From contig JAEQBH010000990.1 of NCBI GenBank assembly GCA_016808115.1, positions 1,794,209 through 1,858,208 of the forward strand: 64,000 bases of DNA, written 5' to 3'. Below the pieces are notes generated by a model. It ran no database searches. It was given only the letters and a program-made list of their open reading frames with translations, and was not told the origin of the DNA. This DNA comes from Tetrastigma voinierianum. Taxonomy: Eukaryota > Streptophyta > Magnoliopsida > Vitales > Vitaceae. Shown piece after piece: positions 49,891 to 60,065 of this stretch (within the stretch, counting starts at the first letter, position 1; each line of letters opens with the position of its first letter). A program made the position numbers and the translations under genes.

Positions 49891-51840
49891 GGATATGGTA
49901 AAGACTAACATTGCACATCCGACCTCTTTTCGCCATCGCTGAACTAGAACTAGGCATATCTTATATCTCGGAGATCTCTTAAGAGATGGGAAGAATGACT
50001 TTGCTGATAAAGGGTGATAATCATCCTTCATGTACTCCACAGCAGGGAGGTTCCAGAGATGTAGCAATTGAAGAGAAGGGGAGTTGACCAAAAGGTGGAA
50101 GAACTTGGCATTAGATACAATGTCATTGGAGTAATTGTGACTAGATGGATGATAAATTTTAACCCATCATTCATCATCCGAGTTTGGGAATCGCTGCTAG
50201 CAATATCTTATTGAGATCTTGGCTGGATATGGTTGCGAGTTTCCATCAAACCTCTTTGCCTCCTCCTCCTCACTCTCTTCGCTTCCTCTGGGTGTGATAA
50301 TGGACTCTTATTTGTGTTTCCTCAGAATGGCTTCATATTATTCTCAACTATCCCTCACAGGCCCAGAAGCAGTTCGTCACTGGTGTCATAAGGAGGTTAG
50401 TGGGAACTTTGGTTCCTCGCCCTGTTCATTTTCTCTTGTGCCTCACATTCCACTATCATTTTCATTCTACCAGAATAATGGCGGTTTTGAGGAAGGTGTG
50501 TCCAGTGCTCTGACCCACGGAATATAACGTAATATACTCCGCCGCATTTATCTCGAGATGCACCTCGGGTTTAATCGATTTTTCATACTTCGGCCATTTT
50601 TGTGGGGTTTCCCACATGGAAAAGCTTAAACGTTTGCAAATGCTTTAATCTTGTAACAACACTTGGAAGGTTCTCAAAACTCCCGTAAGAAAGATCAAGA
50701 TACATAAAAATGACCCCAGTTTGGCTACAAAGATATTAGAATCTTGTCTAGAACCCACCTTCATTACTCATAAGTTTCATTTAAACTGAGACATATCTAT
50801 TTTCACTCTGAAATATTTTCACTAAGTGCCAACACTTAAAGAAAGTTCTGTGGGTTTGTCCATTAAATCTTCAAGCAATTCATTGGTTGCTCCAAATAAT
50901 GACACATGATGAACTCTTATCGGGATAGATTTTATCATCACATTAAAATGAGTAACCTTGATTTCTGATAGTTGTGCGAATCATGGAATTAAAATTGTGC
51001 ATTTTATAAATGATATATCATTATCATCTACTTCAATTTCTCTTTGAAATAATGACCACTGTTAAATAAGTATAAATATTCATCCTGACATCCTCTGAAA
51101 GCAATACTCATTTTCATGAGAAGGGTTGAATTTAACCTTGGGCCATCCACAGTGTACTAATTCCACTTTTTTAATTATCTAAAATCCTTAGGAAACAATA
51201 CGATAACTTTTTTTTCAATCGGATTGAGAGATTATCATAACACTCAACCTGGGAAAATATCATTTTTATCTCAAAGTATAAGATTTTTATTGTATTTTTA
51301 ATGCTCTCGACCAATGGCTTTCGCGATGATTTTTTGTAGCCTGATACTCGGCTAAGGTCTGATGACAAGAGGAACTCCTTAGCACATCTTTACAAATATC
51401 TTTTCCCTGTAAGCTCTGAGGTTGGTGCATTTTCTCCTCTCCTTCTTAAATGCAAGACTTTGACAACTCCCAGGGCTAAATCATCTTTAAGCCCTTCCAC
51501 AAGTATGGGGGAGATCTAATTCCATATTTGATGCAGCTCGTGTGCTTGATGCGAGTCACTTGATCTTGCTCCCATTGCACTAGACAACAAAGTTGCTGAA
51601 TTGACCCCCATTCACTGGCAGTTCACCTAGTTAAGACAATACAAAATTCACAACTTCCCGTCTAGTTTTTCCCAAGGAGTTGTTGCGAATTGATCCAACT
51701 CAGAGTCTTCCTGACTCTATTAGTTTGCAGACTTTATGATATTCCCCTACGCTCCAATATTTTGACATCAAATTAAATATCACAGGTACATAAGACACAA
51801 TTCAGATCAAATAATTTGACATGATTTGGTGATTTGTATA
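49891..51840 (-). pseudogene. CNL-A piece 2: NB-ARC (after P-loop) and N-terminal LRRs
   Basis: Minus strand. The series starts at VYKSPNHVKLFDLN (about 51840-51795), the segment right after the P-loop. It then runs FDVKILERR, a worn kinase-2 region, GSKIK...RSTRAASNMELDLPHT (51573-51520) and FKKERRKCTNL. These are followed by KMC*GVPLVIR (GLPLA motif, near 51380-51358), LSIRLKKKLSYCFLRI (51230-51181), LWMAQG (51152-51135) and a decayed MHD site (KMHNFNSM, near 51005). LRRs follow: GSFENLPSVVTRLKHLQTFK (50690-50625), DKCGGVYYVIFRG (~50555), an acidic ESEEEEEAKR tract (50285-50255) and SLQLLHLWNLPAVEYMKDD (50078-50020). The last open frame runs into Copia-3 at 49891. Many stops are present. 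Family role: immune receptor ATPase with effector-sensing LRRs. Confidence 0.88.
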
Positions 51841-54158
51841 CCAGCGACTGGGGTTATGCTTTAATACCCTATATGTTTTATAATAATTTGTTCTACTATA
51901 TTCCGAGGTATAAACTAAGTCAAACTTGGAGTATTTAAGGAATTATTAAATGAATATTGATTATGATTGATTGATATATTTAAAAAACTGAACTTCGGAA
52001 TTTACCAGTGTCAAGCATGAAAAGGAAAAAAATGTAAAAGAATAGAGGACCTAAGGGTCATTTGAGAAAAATGTTTGTAGTTAGAAATGCAAATAGAAGT
52101 GATATATGTGTGCTGTAAGACTAAATTAGAGGGCAACTTAAATCAAAATGGGTTTTTGGTGTGTTTTAAACTGTATGTCCTTGAGATGGAAAAGTATTAG
52201 ACCACATTTACTTATTTGAGCAAAAGGTATTGAGAAGAGAGTGAAAGGGAGAAGAGTAGGGTTTGGAAAGAAGTGATTTTTGGCGGAGAGGAATCTTTAC
52301 ATTTCCACAGTGCATGAGAAGTGATCAAAGGAAAAGAAAGAAGGCCAGGAAAGAGTTTCAAGAGGATTCAGGGTATGAACCTAAACCCTAGAAAGTTGTG
52401 TTGTCATTTGGGTTAGAAAAACCCTAATCCATTAATGGGTTTTGCTCATGGTTGGTTTAAGATGATATTAGGATGTTATTAGGAGTGATTCCCATGTTTT
52501 GTTTTGGGATTTTGAGGATTTTTGGAAGAAATTGCAAAAAGGAAAACTTAAGTGTCTGGGAAAAAATGGGCTCACTACATGACATAGGGACCACAGAAAA
52601 TGCCACTGACGAGCCAAGTCGCAAAAATGGAACCTCAGTACACCATGGCTAACAGACCTGTTTGGATTGCGTGCTTCCACTATTGCAATGAGCAATTTTG
52701 GATTTTTGTTTCGAACACCTCGTATTTATACATAATAAGTTTAAGGACTCGAATATGATTAATGGGGGTTCAAATAAGGATAAAAGTAAATGAAAAAAAA
52801 AGCATTACCATACCTTTACTTTTCTCATTGAAGCGAATAAGTGTGAATAGTGCTAGTTTACTAAATGTGACGTGTGTGATTTGCTAGGGGCCTATGAGGA
52901 TCACCTAACCTAGGATCGAGATTGTGACAAGGCAAAGAAAGAGATAGATTGGTTTGGCTACATCTTCTCCTATTCTGTTTCAAGAGAATTTGAAATGTTT
53001 GCTCACAAATGTTTAAGAAAAGCATATTGATTTTGTTTTAATTGATTTGAGGCAGACTGATTATTGCAAATGTTTTCTATGAAAATTGCATGAAGTATTA
53101 AAAATTAGCTGTTTATACAAATGTACATAATCATCTTGTATTTTTCAGTATAAGGATTTGAATGTCCCTTAATAGAATGTTAGTTTATTTCGCATTAAGG
53201 AGGATAGATTAATTATACTAGTAAAAAGGGTTAAATTAGCAATACTGAAGAAAGCGTGTTGATGTGCGCTCAGATCAACGGCCAGCGGGATAATATCGAT
53301 GTTCGCATTGATTACGAATAACCGATGCTTGACCGATCACGGCCGGGCGGCCATTATCGGCGCAAATGTTTTTATGTCGGCTGCTGACCCGAGCGGAGAT
53401 AGTGCCGATAATTAAATATACTGTATGCGAAAACATAAGGTCTGCATTAGTTGAGGCGAGCAGGCGATTTTAGATTTGGTGACATATTGGTAGTGAAAAG
53501 CATAGTTTGCAAATTGAAATGAAAGAGCATGGTGAAATGCATGATTTGGCTATAAATGATTTGTATTGCATATGAGAATTAATATATTCAGACGTGAGTC
53601 GATGACCATAAATGATTGTATGAAATAAGTATTATATGTATTGTAGTGACATTGATCATCTAAGATTTGAAAGTTTTGTTTATTAAAAAGCTTCCTTGAT
53701 TTGACTTAAGTGAAACGAAGAATGGGGTGCCTTGGAACCATAGCATGAAAGTAGCGCAGCGTGTAGTGTGATGCCTGGGTACAGTCGTAGGAATGAAGGC
53801 GAGTCGAGGAGCGTCGGAGGTCGCAGAAGATTTGCGGGTATGCTTCGACCTTGTGCATTCACTCCGTATTTTTAACATGGATATTTTGTAAAAAAAAAAA
53901 TTTGAACTCTGATTTGTAAATCATATTTGAAAAGGCTTGATATGCCTTTATAATAATTGTACTTTGGTATAAATGAAATGTTAATGGGCATACCCCTTTA
54001 AAAGCGCTTCCGCATAGCTGAAAAGTTTTATGCCAGCGAGTGGCAGCTGCGTGTTTTTGATAAATGATTTTGATAAAATTTGATATAGTGGTATCAGGCA
54101 TCCCGGGATCTGGATTCGGACCTTGATCGGGTCGGACCCGAAAAGAGGGTGCTATAAA
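51841..54158 (+). mobile_element. LTR-like insertion (probable chromovirus-type solo LTR) in the CNL-A P-loop region
   Basis: About 2.3 kb without coding capacity, lying exactly between the CNL P-loop and the next NB-ARC segment. The left end reads ccagcgactggggttatgc, then a long AT-rich tract (aattattaaatgaatattgatt), as in Tekay/Del-type LTR starts. The right end contains ggtatcaggcatcccggg, ggaccttgatcgggtcgg and gaaaagagggtgct, as in the 3' part of such LTRs. Words gtata (51836) and ctata (54152) flank the insert, a possible worn target duplication. The tggtatcagg at 54089 might instead be a primer site, in which case a little internal sequence is included. A GC-rich patch lies at 53265-53410. 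Confidence 0.62.
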
Positions 54159-54782
54159 GGTGGAAAATCTTGCACTAAAGCCCCCATTACCTGATGCAGC
54201 AATGGACATATTTTCTTCATGACTAGTTGATTGCATCAACAACTCAGCCCAATGCATTTTGTCTACATCCTTACCCACAATTTTATGAAATTCTCCCTAC
54301 AGGCAGTCTTCCCACAATAATATTCCTTGCCGGGGGACAGACATGATCGAGATATGAGGGCCAGTGAGACAAAGTTGAACTTGATATGTTTCCAGCATCA
54401 TCTGAATTTCTCTAATAGCCTTTATTCTATATTATCTTGAATCAAGAACAGATGAGTTTGAAGATGAAAAAGAAGTCACGTGCGTACCAAATCTTCCTCG
54501 CCAGACATGATCGCCGCTGTAGCTGCCCGAAAGCAAAGTCGTCGACAAATCGCCGACATCGTACACCCACATGGTTTTAAGCCTCACGGCCCCAGCAACT
54601 ACAGCCGCGCCCATTGCTCTCCTTCTCTCGGCATCAACAAGCAGCGCTGACTCGACCGCGTCGGCACGGTGTATCCTGGCCTTCTCGACTCACGCCCCAA
54701 CACCATGTGTCAGTTATGGAAAATAGCAAAGCGGCTTTGTCAAAGGGTTCCTAACAATGCGATGCGAAATTTGCTGTATCTT
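54159..54782 (-). pseudogene. CNL-A piece 1: coiled-coil domain and P-loop
   Basis: Minus strand. The N-terminus near 54782 (CAGCAAATTTCGCATCG) aligns with the start of CNL-B, but the ATG is lost. Then follow ESALLVDAERRR, AVRLKTMWVYDVGDL (54585-54540) and GDHVWRGRFGTHVTSFSSSN, equivalent to the VYDxDDLLDDF and following segment of CC domains. VGKDVDKMHWAELLMQSTSH and the P-loop remnant GNGGFSARFS end at 54159. The CC portion is fairly GC-rich compared with the surrounding DNA. The P-loop Gly-Lys-Thr is changed to SAR, so nucleotide binding would be lost even without the insertion. Confidence 0.85.
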
Positions 54783-56256
54783 CAAAATAGCAAGAAAAAT
54801 AATTATTGCAAAGGGGTGTAGAGCGGTGATTGAAGGAGGCGAAGCAAAGTAGAGGGCAATAGTCAAATGAGTGATATCTCAGGTTGATACTTACAAAGTG
54901 AGGAATGACTTGAAGGAGCGAGTCAGAGCTTTAAAAGCAAAAAATAAAATTGAAGAGATCATAATATCCTGATTGTTATTTTTGGACTTGCTCTTCAAAT
55001 GACTTTATAAATGCCAGAAGTAGAAGTTGATAATACAAGAATAATTAATTTGATTATAGAGAAATAAAAATAAAAAATAAAATTGAAAGCGAAATATCCA
55101 CCAATCAAATAGATAGATGTAGATTATAGTGTAAATTATAGGTGGATTGATAACTTTATCAAATAAGAGAAAACTTATATGCAGATAAGAGTTTAACCGG
55201 TAAAAGTTATACAGTCTCATAGTTACCTATTATATGTAACAGTAATCCAGCTGACTGTCGCACCTCAACACGATAGCGAGATCCCTTCCTAACATCCTCC
55301 TGTGACGGTGTGGGGATAAGTGGGTATCAAAGACATACTTATTGTATAGACAGAAACACGAAAAAAAGGTATACGGGAAACTTCAAAACTTTTGATTTCA
55401 TAGAAAACTCTCTGTTATCTTACATACAAGCTTCTCTAAGGAAAGATCAGAACTCCATTACAAAACTAGATACGAGAAAGGATATGATTTTTAGATGTCT
55501 TTAAGGAGAGCTTCTTCTCCTTTTCTTTCGACTTGAGGATTTTGGTGTCATATCTTACAGAGAGATTTGTCATCCTTTATTTTATCTTTTGTGTGTCTAT
55601 TATCTTATCTCCCATATCTTAGTTTAAATATTCTTTCTTTGTCATTTCTCGTTTGATGTTGAAAAGATCTTATTACGATTAAGTGATAGACATTAGTTAT
55701 CGAGATCACTTATAGTTGTTATGAATTTAATCATTTACATTTATAGTGGTAAGACATGCACCTTCGGGCCCTTTTGGAATGAACACATCTTTTTCAGGGG
55801 GTAATCCACCATTCACTATTATTTTTTGTCTCACACACTAACTCTTTTTGTCGTTGTCATATTATTTGGTAGGTTGGCAATAATATTGGTCCCGACCATT
55901 TATTTGTCATCATTCTGTCCTCTGACTTTTCATCTTTATAATTATCATGCGGGTTGTTGTTGCATAACGTGGTAAAGCGATTCTTTTCTTAGATAATATA
56001 ATTTCTTCAGCCCCTTGCCTTTGCATCTCAATGCTCACCTAATCTTTGTCAATATGCATTATAATATCCATGTTTTTTAGGTTTTATAATCATTTATCGA
56101 AACAGTTTACTTTGCTTCTATTTATTGTTATGAGATGATAGGCTTTGATGCATATGTCATTATCTTCATTATATTACGGACGATGGTAAAAATTTACATG
56201 GCTTCCCGGATGTCTTGTCATGTTACACTTGATTATGAGGTGTCGACCCAAGAATT
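54783..56256. other. Noncoding: upstream flank of CNL-A and edge of viral relic
   Basis: AT-rich; no gene recognised. By position 54783-55260 would be the promoter side of CNL-A on the minus strand. On the minus strand 55500-56250 lies downstream of the viral reading frames and may be part of the viral intergenic region. Small open frames (for example 55310-55504 +, 55220-55005 -) have no domain. Confidence 0.4.
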
Positions 56257-56745
56257 TCAGCAATTAGGGCTTAAATAGATCCAGATCAACAAACAATCCA
56301 TGGCATCTTGAATAAAATGAGATCCAATCTTTTTGTGATTATAATTCTTGGGTAGATAGACTGGTAAGAAATTCTGAAGTATGCCGTTCCACATTAGGGT
56401 TGTTATAGATAATTGGGAGAAAGTTGAATGCTTTCTTTCATATCGAACAATGTTATTGAAGAGATTATAGATAGTATCATTTTTCTTTTGAAGAAGGGTA
56501 TCATCTGAATTTTCTCCTTTTGAGAGGAGTCTGTCCTTTGAGGGACTGTTATCTCCACTTGGGAGGTGTTTGTCTTTTGGAAGACTGTTATCTTTCAGAC
56601 TTTTATTCTTTTGAATGATAGGCCTTTCTTGGATACCTTTTGAGATATTTTTGTCTTTTTGATAAGGATGTATCTTATGTCCTAATGTTATCAACAACAT
56701 TGTTTGTTGCTGAACTTCCCAGAATGGGACATATCCACTCATCAT
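56257..56745 (-). pseudogene. Lys/Ser/Asp-rich ORF downstream of the pararetroviral RNase H
   Basis: 162 residues on the minus strand, an uninterrupted frame in a badly decayed neighbourhood. The middle (about residues 35-85) is an imperfect short-repeat tract built on K(D/N)xxLP/SK-type units (KDNSLPKDKHLPSGDN, SKDRLLSKGEN). The DNA shows matching repeats on the + strand (gagaggagtctgtcctttg / gggaggtgtttgtcttttgg). The C-terminal half (NLFNNIVRYERKHSTFSQL...) is not recognised. Its place just after RNase H, on the same strand, suggests it belongs to the viral relic, either as the end of the polyprotein or a separate small ORF. I do not assign a function. Confidence 0.45.
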
Positions 56746-56959
56746 TTCTCTAATCTTTGAGAAACATTTTCCAAGGAATTTTGAGACATATAGACTTAGA
56801 CCTTATGTTATTGATATCTTTTTGTAAATTTATTACTTTTTCTTAAATTGATAGCAAAAACATTATAATTTTTACGCAATTATATTCATTCATTCAACCA
56901 TATCGATGGCGATTTCTATGAGTTCCTAGATATTATTAAGGCGTCTGCTCAAGTCTCTA

Positions 56960-58080
56960 GAAAATTATAGGAGTACCTTTTATATGAACAATCTTGAAAT
57001 GGTAATAACTAAGAGGTTTTCTCCAGGGACAATCTTCTGGCACGTTTTCTCCTTTTCTGTTAATTTATTTCATATAAAATCTTACAATTTAGTATTATCG
57101 AGTTTCTATTATAAGGAGTTTGGGTAATAAGAATACCTTAAATTTATTGAACTACCATTTTATTATTGCAAAGTAACTCCTTTTCATTAATATGATGAAT
57201 TAATCTGATTATCATTAAAGTTTCGACGTATAACAACATATTTCTCATCTAGTCTTTAAAATAGGCGCGATACTTATACGAAGCATTTGTTTGTATTTAT
57301 TAAATTGTCATTTTCATTTAGCAATCTTAATTACGGTAATCTGAACATATATTTTTTAATCTCTTAACTATTGTGGTATGTTTCACTCCATCATGTTCCC
57401 GTTTTCTTTGTTAATAATTTACCGCCAATTCCTGTCTTTCTTTTTGCTAAGTCTTTTATACAAAATCTTGGTAGTAATTTCCAAACATCTAAAAGGTATA
57501 TATCATTTCCCTAGTTCTCAATTCATCAGGAAATCTTTTATTTTTAAACTATATGTTATTGTAATTTTATGCCTTAGTCTAATATAATTCTATGGAAAAC
57601 TTTATTTCCTTTTTTCTTGATAACTCAAACTTTATTTTTAAGAGAGAACTATACCATGTTCTTTACAGAGTGTTATGAAAGTATTTAAATGATTTTCACA
57701 ATCTATCTCATTATCAGAGTAGATTAGCATATCATCAATGTATACTCTTATAAAAGCTGAATAATTAGATAATATTTTATCCATTTTTCTTTGGAAAACT
57801 TGAGGAGCATTTTTTAATCCTAAAGGCATTACCATCCATTCATAATGACCTCTGAATTGTACAAAATGTCGCTAATAAATTATCTTGTTATTACTCCATT
57901 TTATTTGCTAAAATCTGATTACAATCAAATTCACGTAACAGTTTTTCCCTCTTACCAGAGAGATTTGTGTCATATTTCCTTATTTTGGGGACATAATATC
58001 CATCCAGTTGTGTGCTGTTACCTCCTTATAATTTATCACCATTTTTGATTTTTCCTCTTACTATGTTTTCTTATGTAGCT
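56960..58080 (-). pseudogene. Endogenous caulimovirid RT and RNase H
   Basis: The 65-residue open frame 57835-57638 contains MPLGLKNAPQVFQRKMD and the catalytic YIDDMLIYSDN (57746-57716 on). Upstream frames (58060-57840) carry NCYVNLIVIRF and RGHYEW remnants; downstream (about 57470-57430) come YKRLSKKKDRN-like segments that replace the usual connection. An RNase H part follows: NEKELLCNNK (57195-57165) and FKIVHIKGTP (57000-56965). The sequence context of these motifs (GHYEW preceding MPLGLKNAP) is that of plant pararetroviruses (Caulimoviridae) rather than gypsy elements. RT and RNase H copy the viral pregenomic RNA to DNA; this copy has multiple stops and frameshifts and cannot do so. Confidence 0.85.
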
Positions 58081-58649
58081 TGGACCTACTATGTGGGCTT
58101 TTGCTTTCTCTTATTAGATTCATTTGAATTAATTTATTAATTTTATATTTTAAAGCATATTCCTATATCTTCTTGTGAATATATCAATTGGTCTTGCTCT
58201 AACCTAATTTTATCAGATCTATCATTTCTAATTCTGGGTATATTTTGTCTTTTCCCGATATTTCAATGGGTTATTACTAAGAATTTTATTTCAATTTTCA
58301 CATGTGTCATGGACTATTACTTTATAAATGTCGATGTATTTCTTCTTTGTCCTCCATTTCTAGCATTTTGGCATAATTTATTCTAAAAGGTTATAATATT
58401 CTAGGTACTCTTATCCGGTGGTTACATGGTATTTTAAACATTATGGTATAAATAGTTTGTTGATATGTGAAATTGTTGTAAAAAATAATTTCCCCCAATA
58501 TAATATGCATTCTATATTGTCATATTAATTATTTTCCATTTTTCCTATTTTATTATGGATCATTATTTTCCACACTTTCTTTTTTTGTTTTGTGTCTTCT
58601 TTATAGTTGATGATGAGAGAAGAGAAGGAAGAGTATTTCCGGGTTCACG

Positions 58650-58850
58650 TATTTTATAGGATTTTAGTATGACTCCATTCTTTTAATAAAAAGATTTTAA
58701 ATATTGTTATTTCTGATCATGTATCTATTAATCCACATGTATATAACTTAGTTTCTGGAATATTTACTATTATAAATACCATAGTAGGGAATGTAATTTC
58801 TTTCATTTTTTCTTTCTAAGAAAATACATATGTCTTCACTATATATTTGT
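58650..58850 (-). pseudogene. Endogenous caulimovirid aspartic protease
   Basis: Minus frame reads KEMKEITFPTMVFI-like sequence (with a local variant at its start), then ETKLYTCGLIDT*SEITIF (about 58760-58695). LIDT-x-SE is the retropepsin active site. The codon that should encode the glycine of the Asp-Thr-Gly triad is a TGA stop. In the virus this protease would cut the polyprotein. Confidence 0.78.
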
Positions 58851-59399
58851 ATTCCTTATTTTGTAATCTTATATTTATCTAATATATCTAGGAAACTATT
58901 CACTGAGAGAATAATATAGTAATGTCAGTTTTCATTTGCGTTACATTATGCTTTGTAAAAATCTACCAAAAAGGTTATTCCTTGTAATCTTATGGGTATT
59001 TCTACTTTTAAATTGCATTCTAATGTTTGGTCATCATAATTTTAAAAACATATGGGCTTGTTATACTTCCTATCATTTCGCATTTACTTCGATCTACGGA
59101 TATGGTTCTTATTCAGCACTTTTTGTATCCCCATTAAAATTTTTGTTTCTTCAACTTCTCTTTCTCCATTGTAATAATTTCCTTTTATCAGGAAAGGTGA
59201 ATGCACCTCTTCTCTTATTTTTTGGAAACTTCTTCTCCTTGTATTATTTTGGCTACTATTTCCTATTAAGGAATTTCCCCTAAATATGGAGTAAACCAAT
59301 TATTGTATACCTATAATCTTCTTTTGAATATCATCTTCTAAGACTTAAAGTATAATTTGTTGGTATTTATATTCTATCTTAACTTTTGAGGTTCTATAA

Positions 59400-59960
59400 T
59401 TTCAGAAATTTCTTACACATTTCATCGCTACTTTTAATAAAGGCTTATCCTTGGTAAATTTTCCCATAGTTGAGTTTGATAATGTCATGTAAGCACTATA
59501 CATTGTTATTACATTATTACATTCTTTCATAAAATCATTCCTTAAGAATTTGAAATATAAACTTAGACTATTATCAAAATCCTTATCTCCTAGATTAATA
59601 TTATATTTGGGGTAACTTGTGAACATTAATTTTGTATATGCTAAATTTCTTTGGATACTTCCTAAGTGGCTTTCATGTGTTTGTATCAATCTTTTATCAT
59701 GTAGACTTAGAACTATTGGTGTATTTAGATTCTCAGGGAATAATGATTTTATTATTATCTATACTCCTGCTAAATATACATACTTCATTTTTTCTCTTAC
59801 GTTTTCATTTTTTATTTTACTTAATGTTTCATTTATAGTTTATTTTGTTAATAAATTGAGCTTTATGTTTCCTTTAATAACTTGTTGGTGTTATACTTCT
59901 TTCTATCTTTTTGGTATTCATGAATTGTATATTTTTATGCATATATCTTTTATTTGGAAG
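59400..59960 (-). pseudogene. Endogenous caulimovirid movement protein (30K superfamily)
   Basis: Minus strand. Broken N-terminal part KIKNENVREKMKYVYLAG (about 59835-59780), then PIVLSLHDKRL (59718-59687) with the conserved Asp-x-Arg of 30K movement proteins. Next come SIQRNLAYTKLMFTSYPKYN and NLGDKDFDNSLSLYFKFLRN (59600-59540), which sit in the 95-residue open frame 59689-59402. Movement proteins form tubules at plasmodesmata and carry virus between cells. No domain of this kind exists in LTR retrotransposons, so it is the key evidence for a viral origin. Confidence 0.8.
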
Positions 59961-60065
59961 TATCTTAGTAATCATTTTCCTAGGGCTTTCAGATCAAAAT
60001 TTAGACTCTGGATTTTCTATAATTTTCTATTATCAAAAGTAATTTTCAATCTATATCCTTCTTGA

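Larger units (their letters stand above)
56257..60065 (-). mobile_element. Endogenous pararetrovirus relic (Caulimoviridae), minus orientation
   Basis: On the minus strand the order is movement protein (59960-59400), aspartic protease (58850-58650), RT (58080-57350), RNase H (57300-56960), then a Lys/Ser-rich ORF (56745-56257). No LTRs flank it, which separates it from Ty3/gypsy elements, and the presence of a movement protein is diagnostic of a plant virus. Only about 550 bp separate movement protein and protease, so the coat protein region is missing or too decayed to see. The single-run MP-...-PR-RT-RH order recalls petuvirus/florendovirus genomes, but genus is not resolved. All frames are disrupted; this is a fossil, not an expressible virus. 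Confidence 0.85.

Noticed and set aside
49786..50091. 101-residue minus frame as a complete small gene
   Set aside because: Its first part is LRR of CNL-A and its last part reads through the Copia-3 LTR, so the frame is a fusion across an insertion junction.
57638..57835. Assignment of the minus-strand RT to a Ty3/gypsy element
   Set aside because: No LTRs flank it, a movement-protein motif lies upstream on the same strand, and the GHYEW...MPLGLKNAP context is pararetroviral.
58936..60065. Hydrophobic + frames of 115 and 148 residues
   Set aside because: They are antisense to the viral movement protein and flanking viral DNA. The hydrophobic look comes from T-rich sequence.
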